Assembly (NCBI GenBank): GCA_016271365.2
Contig: CM057459.1
Span: 818,955,001 to 819,019,000 of the forward strand
Length of the DNA: 64,000 nucleotides
Origin: Neoceratodus forsteri
Taxonomy: Eukaryota > Chordata > Ceratodontiformes > Ceratodontidae
Direction: 5' to 3'
In this document: positions 1 to 11,118 of the stretch, piece after piece
Layout: each line of letters begins with the position of its first letter
Numbering within the stretch: the first letter of the stretch is position 1
Made by a program: the position numbers and the translations under genes
The notes under the pieces: generated by a model
Databases searched by the model: none
Seen by the model: only the letters and a program-made list of their open reading frames with translations
What the model was told of the DNA's origin: nothing

Positions 1-246
1 AGTTCTCCTCTCTCTTTAACTGAATTACCTGGGGAGGAGATTTACTAAATGACTCACTCTAATTCTGTCCTCCCCTTTGCTTTATTTTTTTCTACCTTGC
101 TAGTCTCCACTGCACTATCTTTTAACTTAGTCTCAACTTTTAAAGCTTACATTTATTTATTTAATGTCTGATTTTACATAGTTATAGTATCAAAAGGCTT
201 TAAGTAAAGCACCAAGCCCAAAAGTTCCAGAGCCCCTAATCCATCA

Positions 247-271
247 CAGAGTCACTCTATGAGTGACTCTG
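247..271. repeat. short perfect hairpin
   Basis: An 11-base arm (CAGAGTCACTC) is followed by TAT and then its exact reverse complement. It lies at the downstream edge of the LINE fragment on the minus strand. No function is visible. Confidence 0.7.
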
Positions 272-280
272 AACAATCTA

Positions 281-1130
281 TTAGGCTTGGTACAGGTGCC
301 TGAGCAAGTTATACCTTGCTATGTCCACTGGTGAGTCAGTGGCCTTGTGAAGGCACCACACAGAGTCTCTGATGAGGAGGCAAGTGAAGAGATCAGCAGA
401 GATCCACAGAAGATGTGAGCTCTTTACTTGAGGTAAGTCTACCCCATCTGAAAGAGACTTTGGACTGTAAATTTGAAAGGGCATCATCACCGTAAGAGGT
501 GGTAAAGATAATGGACTAATCCATAGAAAAAAGTTCAGCTAGAAAGGCTAATAGGTCCGGTGAGCTCTATAACTGTAGTTGAAGGAATTTGTAGGAGACT
601 TTGGAGCAGTGAATTATGCACACATCATAGACCATGTAATAGTCACTGAGGGTATCAGAGAGGACACCACCTTCCACAGTGTGGTGTGGATAGGAGGGCA
701 GAATCCACTCAATTAAGTAGTAGTTAGAAGAGGAGGGGGAAGAAGGATGTGCTCTGGCATGACTAATCACAGTATGTTGAAGGGATTACAAATTTTGGGT
801 GACTTTTTTGCAGCAGGAGAGGACCAATTAGAATTGAACCCACCCATAACTAGGAGTTCACAGTAAGTAGCAAGGGACTGCAAAGAAGTGTGGGAGTCAG
901 GAATAGTGTCTGGTTTGGATCTAGAGTAGACGTAGACACCAACTATAAAGATATAAAGGTAGAAAGGGAGTGAGAGTTATTGACAAGAAATCAGTGTAAC
1001 AAAGGAAATTTGGGGTGGTACATCACCTTTGATCAGAGGGTGAGTGCCACATACTTATCAGTAACATAGGTACTTTTGGTTTAGTTCTGCCTGAAAATAG
1101 AGTAGCCAAGGCCATTGAGGGTGACCCCCT
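281..1130 (-). mobile_element. L2-like LINE fragment, endonuclease C-terminal half and linker (decayed)
   Basis: Read on the minus strand, about 980-780 encodes a stretch with the order VGVYVYSR ... ELLVMGGFNSNW, matching the GDFN core of the APE-type endonuclease of Jockey/CR1/L2 LINEs. A frame change near 770 leads to 567-770, which carries the domain end (LLDW-like then GGVLSDTLSDYYMVY, the SDH-type terminal motif, with Tyr where His is usual). The next open stretch, 281-490, resembles the linker to the reverse transcriptase (WISADLFTCLLIRDSVWCLH). GDFN has become GGFN, and there are stops upstream of 980. The fragment resembles the other two L2-like endonucleases in the window (16.5-17.1 kb and 48.6-49.0 kb). 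The 5' limit near 1130 is approximate. This is an inactive fossil. Confidence 0.75.
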
Positions 1131-3125
1131 TCCCCAAAGAAGTCCCCAGCTTAACTAATTTACTCCCGGTGGATATTTTGGGTCCATTCCAGCAATGGAT
1201 GGTTCCGAGTCCATATGGCGTCTATGGGAATTAATGAGTTTTAAAGGAACCTCTGTGTGGCTGGATCAAAATGAGAAATAGGCAAAGTGACCCTGATTTA
1301 TTCTGGCATTGTATGTGGTGAAATTTGTGTAGATTCACCCTTTGTGATTGACAAATTACAAGGAAAAATCTCTGCAAAGTTTACCCTTGGCAAAGGGCTA
1401 ACTCCATGTAGTTGACATTTTGCAAGTAATGTCTGCTACACAAAACATAGTGGTGGTTTGTAAAAAAAAAAGTTAATCAACACAAATCCCTTCTCCCAAC
1501 CTTCACAGCATAATGCATACCTGTGTCCTGATATAAACAACTATACCATCTTGCCAAATCCACTTGGCACCCAAACTCCCATGCTACTCCCCCATAGTAT
1601 CAATATAATACATTTTCAAACACCACAATTCCCCAACCCACATAGATCCCCAACTCCCATCCTGCACCCCCTTGCATGCACTGAACATAACAAAAAAAAA
1701 GAGAAAAGAAAAAGAAACCATTGACTCCAAAGATAGTGATTGGCACAGTCCTCCTCATGCCACCTCAGCTGGTCACTATCTAAATGAATATGGACAACAG
1801 CTGTCTACATCTTTTTTAAAAGTCATCCCACCCAAATGGGGGAGGGTGGAGGTAGGTTGGGGTTCTATGTTGTTTGGAGGACAGCAATTAACTACAGGAG
1901 TCACAGAGGGAGGGGATTTAAGAGTTCTATGTGCTTTGTGGAAGAGGTGACTATGTATGTATTATATTGAGACTCAAGGGGAGGGAGGGGGTTTTGGAAC
2001 TGAATGACTTGAGGGAAGGGAGATAACTTTATCCAACACTGCATAATGAGGTAAATTGGGTATGAGGGTGGAGGGAAGGGCTTTGAGTTAATTAAGAAAC
2101 TAAAGGAAACTAAAGGATGAAGGAACAGAGCCATATAGTTCCAGAGATATGCAAACAAGCTGTGAATATGTGGTACAGAGCTCCACATTGCATAATTTCT
2201 ATTCACAATCTACAATTCACAACATCACTAGACTGGATGGTGTAAGGCAATGAAGTAATGCTGCTTCAAGAATTACTGCTGTTTAATCTACACAAATCCC
2301 TTTAAGTCTGCTGTCCGATCATTACAGATGAATAGGTTCACAGGAGTGTTCAGAGAGGCATGTCATGAGTGGGAGCAATCTCTATGAAAACACAGTCACT
2401 CCCTCAACCCCCCCCCCAACTTGTTCATATATACTGTAATGATGAGAATTCCACTTAGAGGTAGTATGTGTATACATTTACTGGGACTGTTCTGGTAGTT
2501 TATGCACCCACATACAGTATAGCACCAACTATAGTTGAGGCAAAGACAGACAGAGGTGGAACCAGAACTTTCTAATACAAACTGGCAACCTACTGGTACA
2601 TGGAATGTCCCTCTCCCCATCCAAAATGTCTGCCAGAAACAGTTGAATGGCCACTACAAGCTGGTGTATTGAGCACTGTGCCATTCAGATGGATTAGATG
2701 GGCAAGCCTGTGTTTGACCCAGATGTTGCAGAGGGTGGGGGAACATTCTGAGTCCCACATTTGTAGCTGGTTGTTGGTAGTTTAGAATTGTTCTGGTTAC
2801 GATTAGTGAAAATATGGCAAGGACACATGCATAGCAAGACAGTCACCTGAGCTAATAACATGAGTGCAGGTGTGACAGGAATGCACAGTGCACTATTAGA
2901 ATACTGTTGCCTATACACCTACAGTAGTGACTACATGGTAGGAGTGACATACATTCTGCACACTGGTGACCTTTGTGACCTCCCAACTGATGTGTTGTAC
3001 AACTCTCCAACTTACAGTACAGCGCAACATACAGTACTGGATGTGACAGAGAAACTAACAGGTGCTGTGGACAAATCACCCAACACATCAGCTATTACAG
3101 CCACCAAACACATAAGATGTATCAC

Positions 3126-3128
<3 letters not shown>
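1131..3128. other. no recognisable feature
   Basis: This is AT-rich DNA with short open frames in several phases but no motif, repeat or splice-bounded exon that I can support. A GGGAGG-rich stretch lies at about 1840-2110 and a C-run at 2409-2418. Confidence 0.5.

Positions 3129-3187
<59 letters not shown>
3129..3187. repeat. (AC)n microsatellite
   Basis: A 59-base uninterrupted AC dinucleotide repeat. It explains the long Thr-His and Cys-Val runs in all local reading frames. Confidence 0.97.
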
Positions 3188-3189
<2 letters not shown>

Positions 3190-3505
3190 AAAAGACAGCA
3201 TTGAATACTTTTGCTGAATACTAAGAGCCCTGACACATAATAGTAAATATGACAGTAATATGACAAATATCCTTTTTATGTTTGTTTGCATGCATGTGCA
3301 AGAAACATAGTGCCATCATCTGAGTTTTTGGAGGTGTGGCAGCCCTCTTCCATTTCAAGCAGTGTGTTTTCAGGCGTGGCCACAGTTCTCCAATGGCTGC
3401 TGGAGTTGTCTATGACAGCTCCAAAATGCAGTGGCGTACAGTTGAAAGGGGGAGCTACGCTTCAGTGAGCAGCGATAAGATATCACCTGCTCATGCGCAC
3501 TCCCC

Positions 3506-3507
<2 letters not shown>

Positions 3508-3537
<30 letters not shown>
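3508..3537. repeat. (AC)n microsatellite
   Basis: A 30-base AC repeat at the left edge of the GC-rich region. Confidence 0.95.
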
Positions 3538-3539
<2 letters not shown>

Positions 3540-3559
3540 ACACGCATACTGCGTCGCTC

Positions 3560-3780
3560 GCCCCACCCCACGCACACTGTGTAGCTGACGGTGCGTGCCC
3601 AATCCCCTGTTGGCTGTGCTGCGCCCCACCCAAAACAGAGTTCTGTATGCCACACTGGGTGTCCACCCCAGTGTGGCTGCACATTGTATAGATGACAGGG
3701 GTGCCCAATCCCCCGTTGGCTCCACTGCCCCCCCAAAGTACAGGGTGCCACGCTGGGAGCCCACCCCAGCATGGTAAACG
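3560..3780. repeat. GC-rich ~105-bp tandem repeat, two units plus a partial
   Basis: The block GTGCCCAATCCC(C/T)GTTGGCT begins at 3595 and again at 3701. Each is followed by C-rich sequence, a TGCCACNCTGGG block and CCACCCCAG(T/C)(G/A)TGG. A third, partial unit precedes the first (CACTGTGTAGCTGACGG). The period is about 106 bp and the copies are diverged. The region to about 3960 is richer in CpG than the rest of the window. Confidence 0.75.
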
Positions 3781-4047
3781 TCCCGCGTCATTGTCATTTT
3801 AAAGAAAAAAACACCTGAAACTCAAAAACGGTCCCTCGCTGTCTCTGCCCCCACTCGCGCCCACCTACTGTGCACTCTGCCTCCCCACATCCCCCTCACC
3901 CCATACTTACCTCCGGACTCCGGCGTGATGATCTTCGGTGGACCAGGAACACGCCTGCACTCTTCACAGCCGACCATGAACTGAGGAAATGCCGGTAAGC
4001 TGTATAATGGGATAGACAGGTTTTTTTCAACTTTGCTGCATCTCTCA

Positions 4048-5165
4048 GGCATTTTTTGGAATTTTTACACCAAATTTTCAACATGGGGTTTTTGGGACCC
4101 CTTCTCATGAATGATCTCACTGTCATGGCATTAATCAGCTCTGAAGGGTGATTTCGCAGTCACTGCACAAAATCACCTTTCAGGACTGAGTAATGAAACA
4201 ACACTGCCACTGTTCATAATGTGGCCTCTCAAAAAGCCTATGTTGAAAATTTGGTGGAAAAATTCCTAAAAATGACTGTTTTACGAGCGTGCATCACGCA
4301 GTTCCTACGCACTCTCATAAATTCACGATTTTCCAATATTTTCATTCCAGATTTTCAACATTGCCATTTTATTACACTTCCTTATGAGCAGTGCAGCTGT
4401 CATTTTTCACATCTTGCCCAAAACGTGTTTCCGTCCATGTAGCTCACAATGGCGCAGTCGGTGTGCGAAATCAATGTATGGAATACATTAAGAAAATTAC
4501 AGTGACACTGTTCATGAGCAGAGGTCTTAAAATGGCTATGTTGAAAATTTGGTGACAAAAGTCCATAAAATGACTGTGTTACGAGTGAGCATTGCGCAGT
4601 TTCCAAGCACCCTCTTAAGTTCATGACTTTGTAATATTTTCAGTCCAGATTTTCACCAGTCGCATTTTTCCACGCTTCCTTATGAACAGTACAGCTGTCT
4701 TTTTTCACAACATGGCCGAAATGTGTGTTCACACTTTCAGCGCAGAGATGCGTGGTCGCTGTGGGAAATCATTGTTCAGGACAGATAAAGAAAATCACAG
4801 TGACACTGTTCATGATCGGAGGTCCCAAAATGCCTGTGTTGACAATCTGCTGTAAAAATCTCCAAACTAATTACATTACAGGTGTGCGTTGCACAGTTTC
4901 TATGCACGCTCATGACTTCACCAGTTTTTTTAATATTTTTACTGAAGATTTGCAACATTGCCATTTTTTACACCTCCCCATTAACAGTACAGCAGTCATT
5001 TTTCACATCCTGTTTGGAATGTGTTTTTGCACCTGTGGTGCAAAATGCCGTAGTCGCTGTGCATAAGCAGCTTTCGGCTAACAAACTGATATTGCCACTG
5101 TTCATGAGGTGGGGGTCACAAAAAAAACATGTTCAAAATTTGGAGTGAAAATGCCAACGAATGCC
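4048..5165. mobile_element. fold-back element with internal ~298-bp tandem repeats
   Basis: The block CACTGTTCATGA...(G)GGTC..AAAA..TGTTGAAAATTTGG recurs in direct orientation at 4208, 4506, 4804 and 5096, giving periods of 298, 298 and 292 bp. Other unit blocks recur in step, such as ACGAGNGNGCAT and CTTCCTTATGANCAGT. The same block is present inverted at 4048-4126, so the outermost left and right copies form ~75-bp terminal inverted repeats. No coding capacity is recognised; the open frames are by-products of the repeat. The structure resembles a fold-back or satellite-derived non-autonomous DNA element. Exact ends and target-site duplication were not resolved. Confidence 0.8.
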
Positions 5166-5183
5166 TTAGGTGTTAGGGTTTCC

Positions 5184-5525
5184 AACCATAACACCCCACC
5201 CTTAGAGAATGACAGGCATCAGGGGTGTGACTTGGGATTCTTGCCTGTAATGCTCATACCATTCCACACCCTGCAGCCAGTGAGAGGCATCGAGGTATGC
5301 CTTGAACTCTTCGGCCTCAAAGTTCACCCCATTCTCCTATACCACACCCACCTCACCGTATTTCCTTATGGAATGGGGTGCACATAAGGGCCAAAGACCC
5401 CAAGGCACACCGTGACACTTGCCAGTGTCTGCAGGGTGGGGTGTGATGAAATGGCATGGCCGTTATGCCTGACAACCCAAAGGCACCCCAATGCCTGTCA
5501 CTCTCTACAGGTTGGTGGTCGGGTT
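5184..5525. mobile_element. 342-bp palindromic (fold-back MITE-like) element
   Basis: The left arm from AACCATAACACCCCACC through GACAGGCAT...CACCCTGCAG reappears as its reverse complement ending in GGTGGTCGGGTT. The arms pair along almost the whole length, with the turn near 5350-5360 (CACCCCATTC facing GAATGGGGTG). It starts about 20 bp after the previous fold-back, so the two may be adjacent insertions or one composite. No open frame of note. Confidence 0.8.
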
Positions 5526-7634
5526 GGCTTCAGTTCAATACTTCACTGCCATTTCTTTTATGAAGCTCTGTAACTTCTACACTACAAATGCCAATGCCAG
5601 CAAGCAAACATTCGGCATTGACAAATGCTTGTTATTATAGTAATGTAAATACAGAATGCAGGACTCTGTAATGTGGGTAGTGCAGTAAACATGGGGAAGA
5701 TGAATGATGCCAATTATCCGGAGATGTCACACTGCCTCCGCCAGCAGGCCAGGTCTAGACAGGAATGCCATTTTTGTCCAGCTGTAGAAACACAAAACAA
5801 CAGATGAGTGCACATGTAATATTACAGGTTTATCCCAATAATACTCATGCATTCTCCAACAGCAACATAGTATGTGTGACTGTACATATTGTACAAACAT
5901 GAGTCAATGTCTGTGGAATATGTCAACATATTGTACATTTCTCTGTCATCCAGCAGGATGAAGAAGGAGTACAGGGGGGTGCACAGTGCTCGAGGACAGG
6001 TTAGTGTTTACCTGGCATTGGCTGCTAACCTCTCTCTGGATCTACCATGCTTCAGCGACATCCTCCTCAGTGATGGAACCATGCCAATATCCCTGCCAAT
6101 ATGTCTCGACACCAACCAGCAACACAGTGACACTGACCGCTATACTTGAATGCAGCAGTGCCTCTCCCACCACCCTCATGTGAGGGGATGTGCCCCCCAC
6201 ACACCCTCACTTTAGATATCTAACTCCATGTCTCACAGATAGCAGAGTTAAGTGCCTACTCCCCCCCCACATCGCTGCAAAGTCTGTTGCCATGAAATCC
6301 CCATCACCGCAATGTCTGTCACCATTGGAGTTATGCTGAGGGGGTTTGCTGATGGGATATCACTGTCCCATCAGTATATGCCTCTCTCCACAACCCTTAA
6401 CACTATCATTATGCTTAAATGATGTCCAAGGAAACACATACAATTGATTTGTGACACAGACTCTGATTTCATGATAGCTACACTGATCATTACAGTAAGA
6501 GAGCTGGAATATGCCATGGACTTGCAGTACAAATCCTGGCATGACTATATATGGCTGTATGAGACATGTACACTCCTGAATCATATGGTGCATTAGACTC
6601 AGGGTGTAATGCTCCATGGGAGCTAGTCTGCCACCTGCAACTTCAACCATCAGCCATGAATTGTTCTTATTACACATTTGGCATAAACTGTATACTATGC
6701 ACAAAATGGATGAAGACATGATGTCTTTGTGGTTTTCTGACTACCAGGTGCTGTATAAAATTTCATTATCAACATGGGTAGGACTCATTTCTATAGTCAG
6801 GGTTCTTGTGAGTGCAAACGTGGTGACCAGGTCCCCGATGTATGGTAGCACATCTGGTGGCAAAGACAATGGGGACACTGCTGTTCATGACAGCGATGGA
6901 TCACATAGGGAGCAATACTTTCTGTCAGTGTCATTCAATGGGCACTTTGAGGGAGAAGATGGCCGTATATGGAAGACGACAGAACCAGTAGAGATAGGCT
7001 GACACGGCCTATGCCTTTTCCAGTACATTGCCATATGACCTACATTAATGCAATCTCTACAGTGAAGTATTCAATCTAGTTATTGCATGTATCTGCAACA
7101 GCTCAGTGACAGACCAGCTGTGATATCCCTGGAGCTACAAGATGGGTAGCCAACAGCAGGCATGGTAAAGGACCCAGTACTGCATTTTCCCATGTGTTGG
7201 AGTTGGCTGTGAGTGCCTACATAGATGAATATGGTAGTTTTGTCCATTGTGGAGCTATCACATGGGGTGAGGGTCCACAAGCCTGAAGGTGTTGCACTGC
7301 CAACATATAAATTAATGTTCTTTTGTATTGTGTTTCTTTCGAGATATTGTAGCTATGGCACAAGGGACCTATTCAGCATTAGTAGTATGAATGACCAGGG
7401 CACCCCACTTAATCACTGTCCATATTCTATCTATACATCACTGTCCTATTATTTGTAACTTTAGACATTTGTTTAGCAGTCATTTGTTTTATGTACTGTT
7501 TGTAATTGCAGTTTATGTTAGATGTTTATGTTGTATGAACAATATGTATTGTTTCTCATGTTTTTGTATATCCTGATCATCCTTAAAGTTTTGCTGTGTA
7601 TCTCATGAACCTACAATGTATCAAGTAAAATGAG
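5526..7634. other. no confidently recognised feature
   Basis: Several open frames of 60-130 codons exist on both strands (for example 6616-7002 plus and 6360-6719 minus), but none shows a family motif that I can defend. The stretch may be the body of an old DNA transposon. The right part (about 7440-7634) is AT-rich and leads into a TCAA repeat tail, suggesting the 3' end of a LINE or SINE. Confidence 0.4.
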
Positions 7635-7670
7635 TCAATCAATCAATCAATTAATCACTCAATCAATCAA
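7635..7670 (+). repeat. (TCAA)n repeat, probable retroelement 3' tail
   Basis: TCAATCAATCAATCAA with two imperfect units follows AT-rich DNA ending in AAGTAAAATGAG. Short tetranucleotide tails of this type commonly close LINE and SINE copies. The parent element is not identified. Confidence 0.6.
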
Positions 7671-7922
7671 GTCATCAGGGCCTATCAGATCCTAGAAGCA
7701 TCTTGGCCCACCCATCCAGGTTACCAAGAAGAGTGAAAAGATGTGAGGGAAAGACAACTGGGGAGCATTGTTTTGTGGGTAGAACAGTTAGGGTAGTTGT
7801 TTCTCGGTGGTTATTAAGGGCACATGGTGGTAGGCATCTAGGACTTATCCTTGAATGGGTAATTTCTTTGTGCCTGGATAATACAGCCCTGTTGTGTTTA
7901 TGTACAGTTGTGCTGAAAATAC

Positions 7923-9043
7923 ATCTTTGCTGGGTCTATGACAATTCACTCCTGTCAATTCGCTCCATGCAAATATGCTCCCGACAATATGCTCCCTTGT
8001 CAACTCGCTCCTGAAACTCTTGCTCCCTGTCATTTGGCTCCTGCTACCAATACTGTTTACATTCCCAACACAGAACAGTAACAGTAACACTGCTTAGCAA
8101 TTGCATTAACTATTTTTCACCCGTTCAATGCACCTACCTAACAGCAGTCAGCAGAAATTATAAAAAAAGGCAGACTCACCCTCAAACAAAGTGTCACATC
8201 TAAAAATGGCAGGGAGGTTTGTGTTGTCCGAGCGTAAAAAGAAGAAGCTGGTAGATGTGGTTAATTACATTAACACACATCATAAACACAGCTTTAATGG
8301 AAAATCTATCTGGCAATGTGAGCTTGCAATCAAAAAAGAAAAGACTTGTAATGCGCTAGTGCATACTAAAAGTTATGACAACCCTGTAATAATCTCTACT
8401 TTTATTCAGCACTCTCATGCACTGGACCAGAGAATTTATAAGGACAATGCAACAAAGCTGAAGGCTGGTCCTTGGGAAGTGCACTGAACACTCGACTGAC
8501 GAGTTCCTTCAGGGTGTGGCTCACTGTTTCCAGTACTAAACCTCCCTCCCCTTTACAGACATTAATTTACTCACACAAACTGAGTTTTTAAGATTTACCT
8601 TCATTAATAAAGATTATTTTTTTAACAATTGCGATTCAAACCAGAACAGGACTTGGTTGCTGCAGATGAGACACTGAACTACACTTGGTTACCATGGTTG
8701 CACGCCAGTGACATATTCTCACGCAGAAACAGGAAGCGATCAAACTGAACAGGTAATGACACGCATTATTTTTTGTTTTGGATTGTATGGATTGTATGCA
8801 TAATACCCTGAATTCTCCCCCAAGGATCATTCCAATTTGCTTTCACAAATGCCGAGTCTGTATTATCTGTTCAAGATACTGATCAGTTGTTGAATCGCTG
8901 TTTGTGTACTGATATTTTTACTTGCAGGAGCTAACTGACGTGGAGCGAGTTAGACAGGGAGTGAAATTGATGGGCGAATGGTCAAGCGAATTGTTGGGGG
9001 ATGAATTGACGGGAGCAAATTGATGTGCATCCCATCTTTGCTG
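7923..9043 (+). mobile_element. non-autonomous MULE-like DNA transposon with 10-bp target-site duplication
   Basis: The direct repeat ATCTTTGCTG occurs at 7923-7932 and 9034-9043, bounding a 1101-bp element (7933-9033). Left of centre, 7940-8045 is a degenerate tandem series of ~15-bp units ending in GCTCC (GTCAATTCGCTCC and variants). The right end, 8935-9030, carries the same series inverted (GGAGCNAATTGAC). The ends therefore form long inverted repeats made of subrepeats. A 10-bp duplication and long inverted ends fit Mutator-like elements, and the FLYWCH ORF inside fits too because FLYWCH fingers accompany MULE transposases in animals. No transposase core (DDE) is seen, so the copy would depend on a partner. 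Confidence 0.75.
8206..8487 (+). CDS. FLYWCH-type zinc-finger protein of the MULE-like element
   Basis: A 93-codon open frame from ATG at 8206 (the frame is open back to a GTG at 8191). It starts with a basic stretch (LSERKKKKLVD). The core NTHHKHSFNGKSIWQCE...CNALVHT...QHSHA has the spacing of a FLYWCH finger: aromatic and Trp residues, then Cys, Cys and two His as zinc ligands. FLYWCH fingers bind DNA and are found at the N-terminus of MULE transposases and in host proteins derived from them. The protein ends soon after the finger (ATKLKAGPWEVH), far short of a transposase. It could be a truncated N-terminus, one exon of a spliced gene, or a stand-alone DNA-binding factor. It is the only coding region in the window without an internal stop, but it is short enough for that to be chance. 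Confidence 0.65.
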   Translation: MAGRFVLSERKKKKLVDVVNYINTHHKHSFNGKSIWQCELAIKKEKTCNALVHTKSYDNPVIISTFIQHSHALDQRIYKDNATKLKAGPWEVH

Positions 9044-9984
9044 CACATCCATCCTCCTCTGTGTCATCAATGGTGACTGCATGTTAGGTGTGCTCATAGT
9101 ATGCATAGTCTAATTGTGGAATAGTTGTGTTTTTTATGTGCATCTTAGTAAAGTAACTGTACTTAGTATGAATGGTAGGAGATGTGTATTTGGTGTTGAA
9201 CAATGGTGTCCGTGTTTGCCATCAGGTTATCCTGTGTGCCTGCTGTACCAGTACCGGTGTGTCTGTGCTACACACGTTTGCATCCGAGCCTTCACATTGC
9301 TACTATAGCCACTTTTGACCTGAAGTTTTGGCCCCTATGTTCCACATATGTGAATGCTTGTTTCACTTTGTGGATCGGGGTTTGCATAATCTGAACATCT
9401 GAATGTCTGTGAATGCCAACATGAACTGATCTGCATGCAGAAAGTGCAGAGATGTCAGTTAACATAGTTGGTGAAGGGTCTATGAAGAGTTTTCTTTCAG
9501 TTTCATGTTGTGCTTTTAAATTTCTATGCCTCTCACTTCCCTTAATTTGTGAACCTACAACTATTTACTCTAGCTATACTATTCTGCCAAATGATCCAGG
9601 GCCTGATATTTGAAGATTAGCATTGGTGTTACAGTCATTAATGACAGTGCTAGCCCAGGTTTGCACTAGTGCTCAGGGCCAGATCATATTCAAAGACCAG
9701 TAGAGCGCCTCCCAAACTTTGTAGTGCCAAGGTGTTAAATATACCACTAAATATACCACTGTGCTCATACAAATGAGGGGGTCCACTCATGCATCCTGCC
9801 TCAGTGGCATATTCAAAGCTGTGTGGCAGTGGTAAACAGCCTCCAGAATGTCACTGTTTACCTCTGCCAAACAAGACCTCTTAACCATGAGCTAAGCATG
9901 AACCCCCACCCCCAAAGGCAGGGCAGCTGTACTGCAGCCACATGCCCCTGTGCCGTGCTGCCTCTCAAATTACAATTGACAGTT
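9044..9984. other. no recognisable feature
   Basis: This is the right flank of the MULE-like element. Short open frames occur on both strands without family motifs. A partial local duplication, AAATATACCACT, occurs at about 9737-9761. Confidence 0.45.
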
Positions 9985-10768
9985 ATCATTCTATCCATGA
10001 TGGTCTAGGGATCACCCTCCTGATTGGCCATTCTGATGGTTCTAAGTATTCCCTAATAGTCTAGTGGTCCCCCCCATCACCGGGTATCCATTGCATTAAT
10101 ATTCCCTGATAGTCTAGTGGCTCCCCATCCCCCCCATCACTCATTGTCCATTGCATTCAAATTTCCTGGTGGTCCACTGGTTCCCCCATCCCTGATCACC
10201 CATTGGCCTTATCATTAATATTCTCAGTGGATTCAGTGGTCCCCTGAACCATGACCACCTGTGATCCTTTGCATTAATATTTCCTGGAGTCCCAGTGCTT
10301 CCCTCCACCCCCCTGGCCATACAGGGACCTGTTCAACCACCCAATTACTGAGAACCCACTCCTGTACCCCCCCACCCAAGTGCTGGTCCTGTGAAATGGC
10401 AGCTGGCACAGCCCTCCTCACTGCCTTGGCTTGCCTCCACCTGACAGTCACAGGGTGAAATCACATACATGATTGTTGTACATGACTGCCAGACAGTGGC
10501 TGGCTGAGGAATTGAGAAGAGGGATGTGCCAGCATCAATTTTATGGGACCAGCACTCGGGAGAAGGGGGTGCAGGGTGGAGGTGCTTGGCTGGTCCCTGT
10601 ATGATCACAAGGGTGGTGGGAATCACTGGACCACCAGGGAATAGTAATGTAAAGGATAATAAGTAATCTGGGGGTTGGGGGGATGACTGGACCACAAGGG
10701 AATATTAGTGACAAGAACAACAGGCAATTGGGGTTTGGGGGGAACCACTGGACATACAGTACCACCAT
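9985..10768. mobile_element. fold-back element with ~59-bp tandem repeats in its arms
   Basis: The left arm has about five units of 53-60 bp, each with CATTAATATT, then CCTG(A/G)T(A/G)GTC and CCCCCATC (starts near 9990, 10047, 10105, 10164 and 10223). The inner arm, 10270-10445, runs through CATACAGGGACC, GTGCTGGTCC and GCTGGCACA. The right arm carries the reverse complement of the same blocks in the same order from the centre (TGTGCCAGC, GGACCAGCAC, GGTCCCTGTATG) and then two or three inverted ~65-bp units to about 10765. The turn is near 10465. No coding capacity. This is the classic organisation of FB-type elements. The ends are approximate. Confidence 0.8.
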
Positions 10769-11118
10769 ACCAAAGGGTCAGCTTATGAGATTTAAAAAAT
10801 ACTAGTGAGTAGGAAGACTACCATAAAGGGGTGGAAATATTTAAACAATAATTTGTGGAATGAGGTCATAATCATAATTTTGTACTAGGGCAATTGATCA
10901 AGTAGAACAGATGAACAGGGAACAGCTATTATGACAGAGACAGAAGCCAAAGAGAAATAATGAATACCAATTTAATTTTATTACTACTCTCTCACTGCAG
11001 TCGTTTGATAAGTGAAGTGTTAATGAAAACTGGTATATTTTACAGTCAGAGGAGAATCTGTGGGTTGTTACAAGTCTCCCCAGTGTGTTTTGCCACGGAG
11101 AATTATCATGGACATAGT
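10769..11118. other. AT-rich spacer, nothing recognised
   Basis: Short AT-rich DNA without repeats or open frames that can be assigned. Confidence 0.5.

Noticed and set aside
2860..3291. Overlapping open frames with Thr-His or Cys-Val runs
   Set aside because: They are translations of the (AC)n microsatellite.
3430..3445. CAGTGGCGTA as a DNA-transposon terminus
   Set aside because: No inverted partner (TACGCCACTG) was found downstream.
4221..5148. Several open frames with shared peptides suggesting a repeat protein
   Set aside because: The shared peptides come from the ~298-bp DNA tandem repeat read in different frames; stops and frame changes differ from unit to unit.
6616..7002. 128-codon open frame on the plus strand as a possible gene
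   Set aside because: No domain, no repeat context and no splice or promoter signal supports it; the composition looks like chance.
7080..7280. Possible Harbinger (PIF) transposase remnant on the minus strand (AVGYPS resembling GDSGYP)
   Set aside because: Only a few residues align and the flanking motifs expected on either side are absent.
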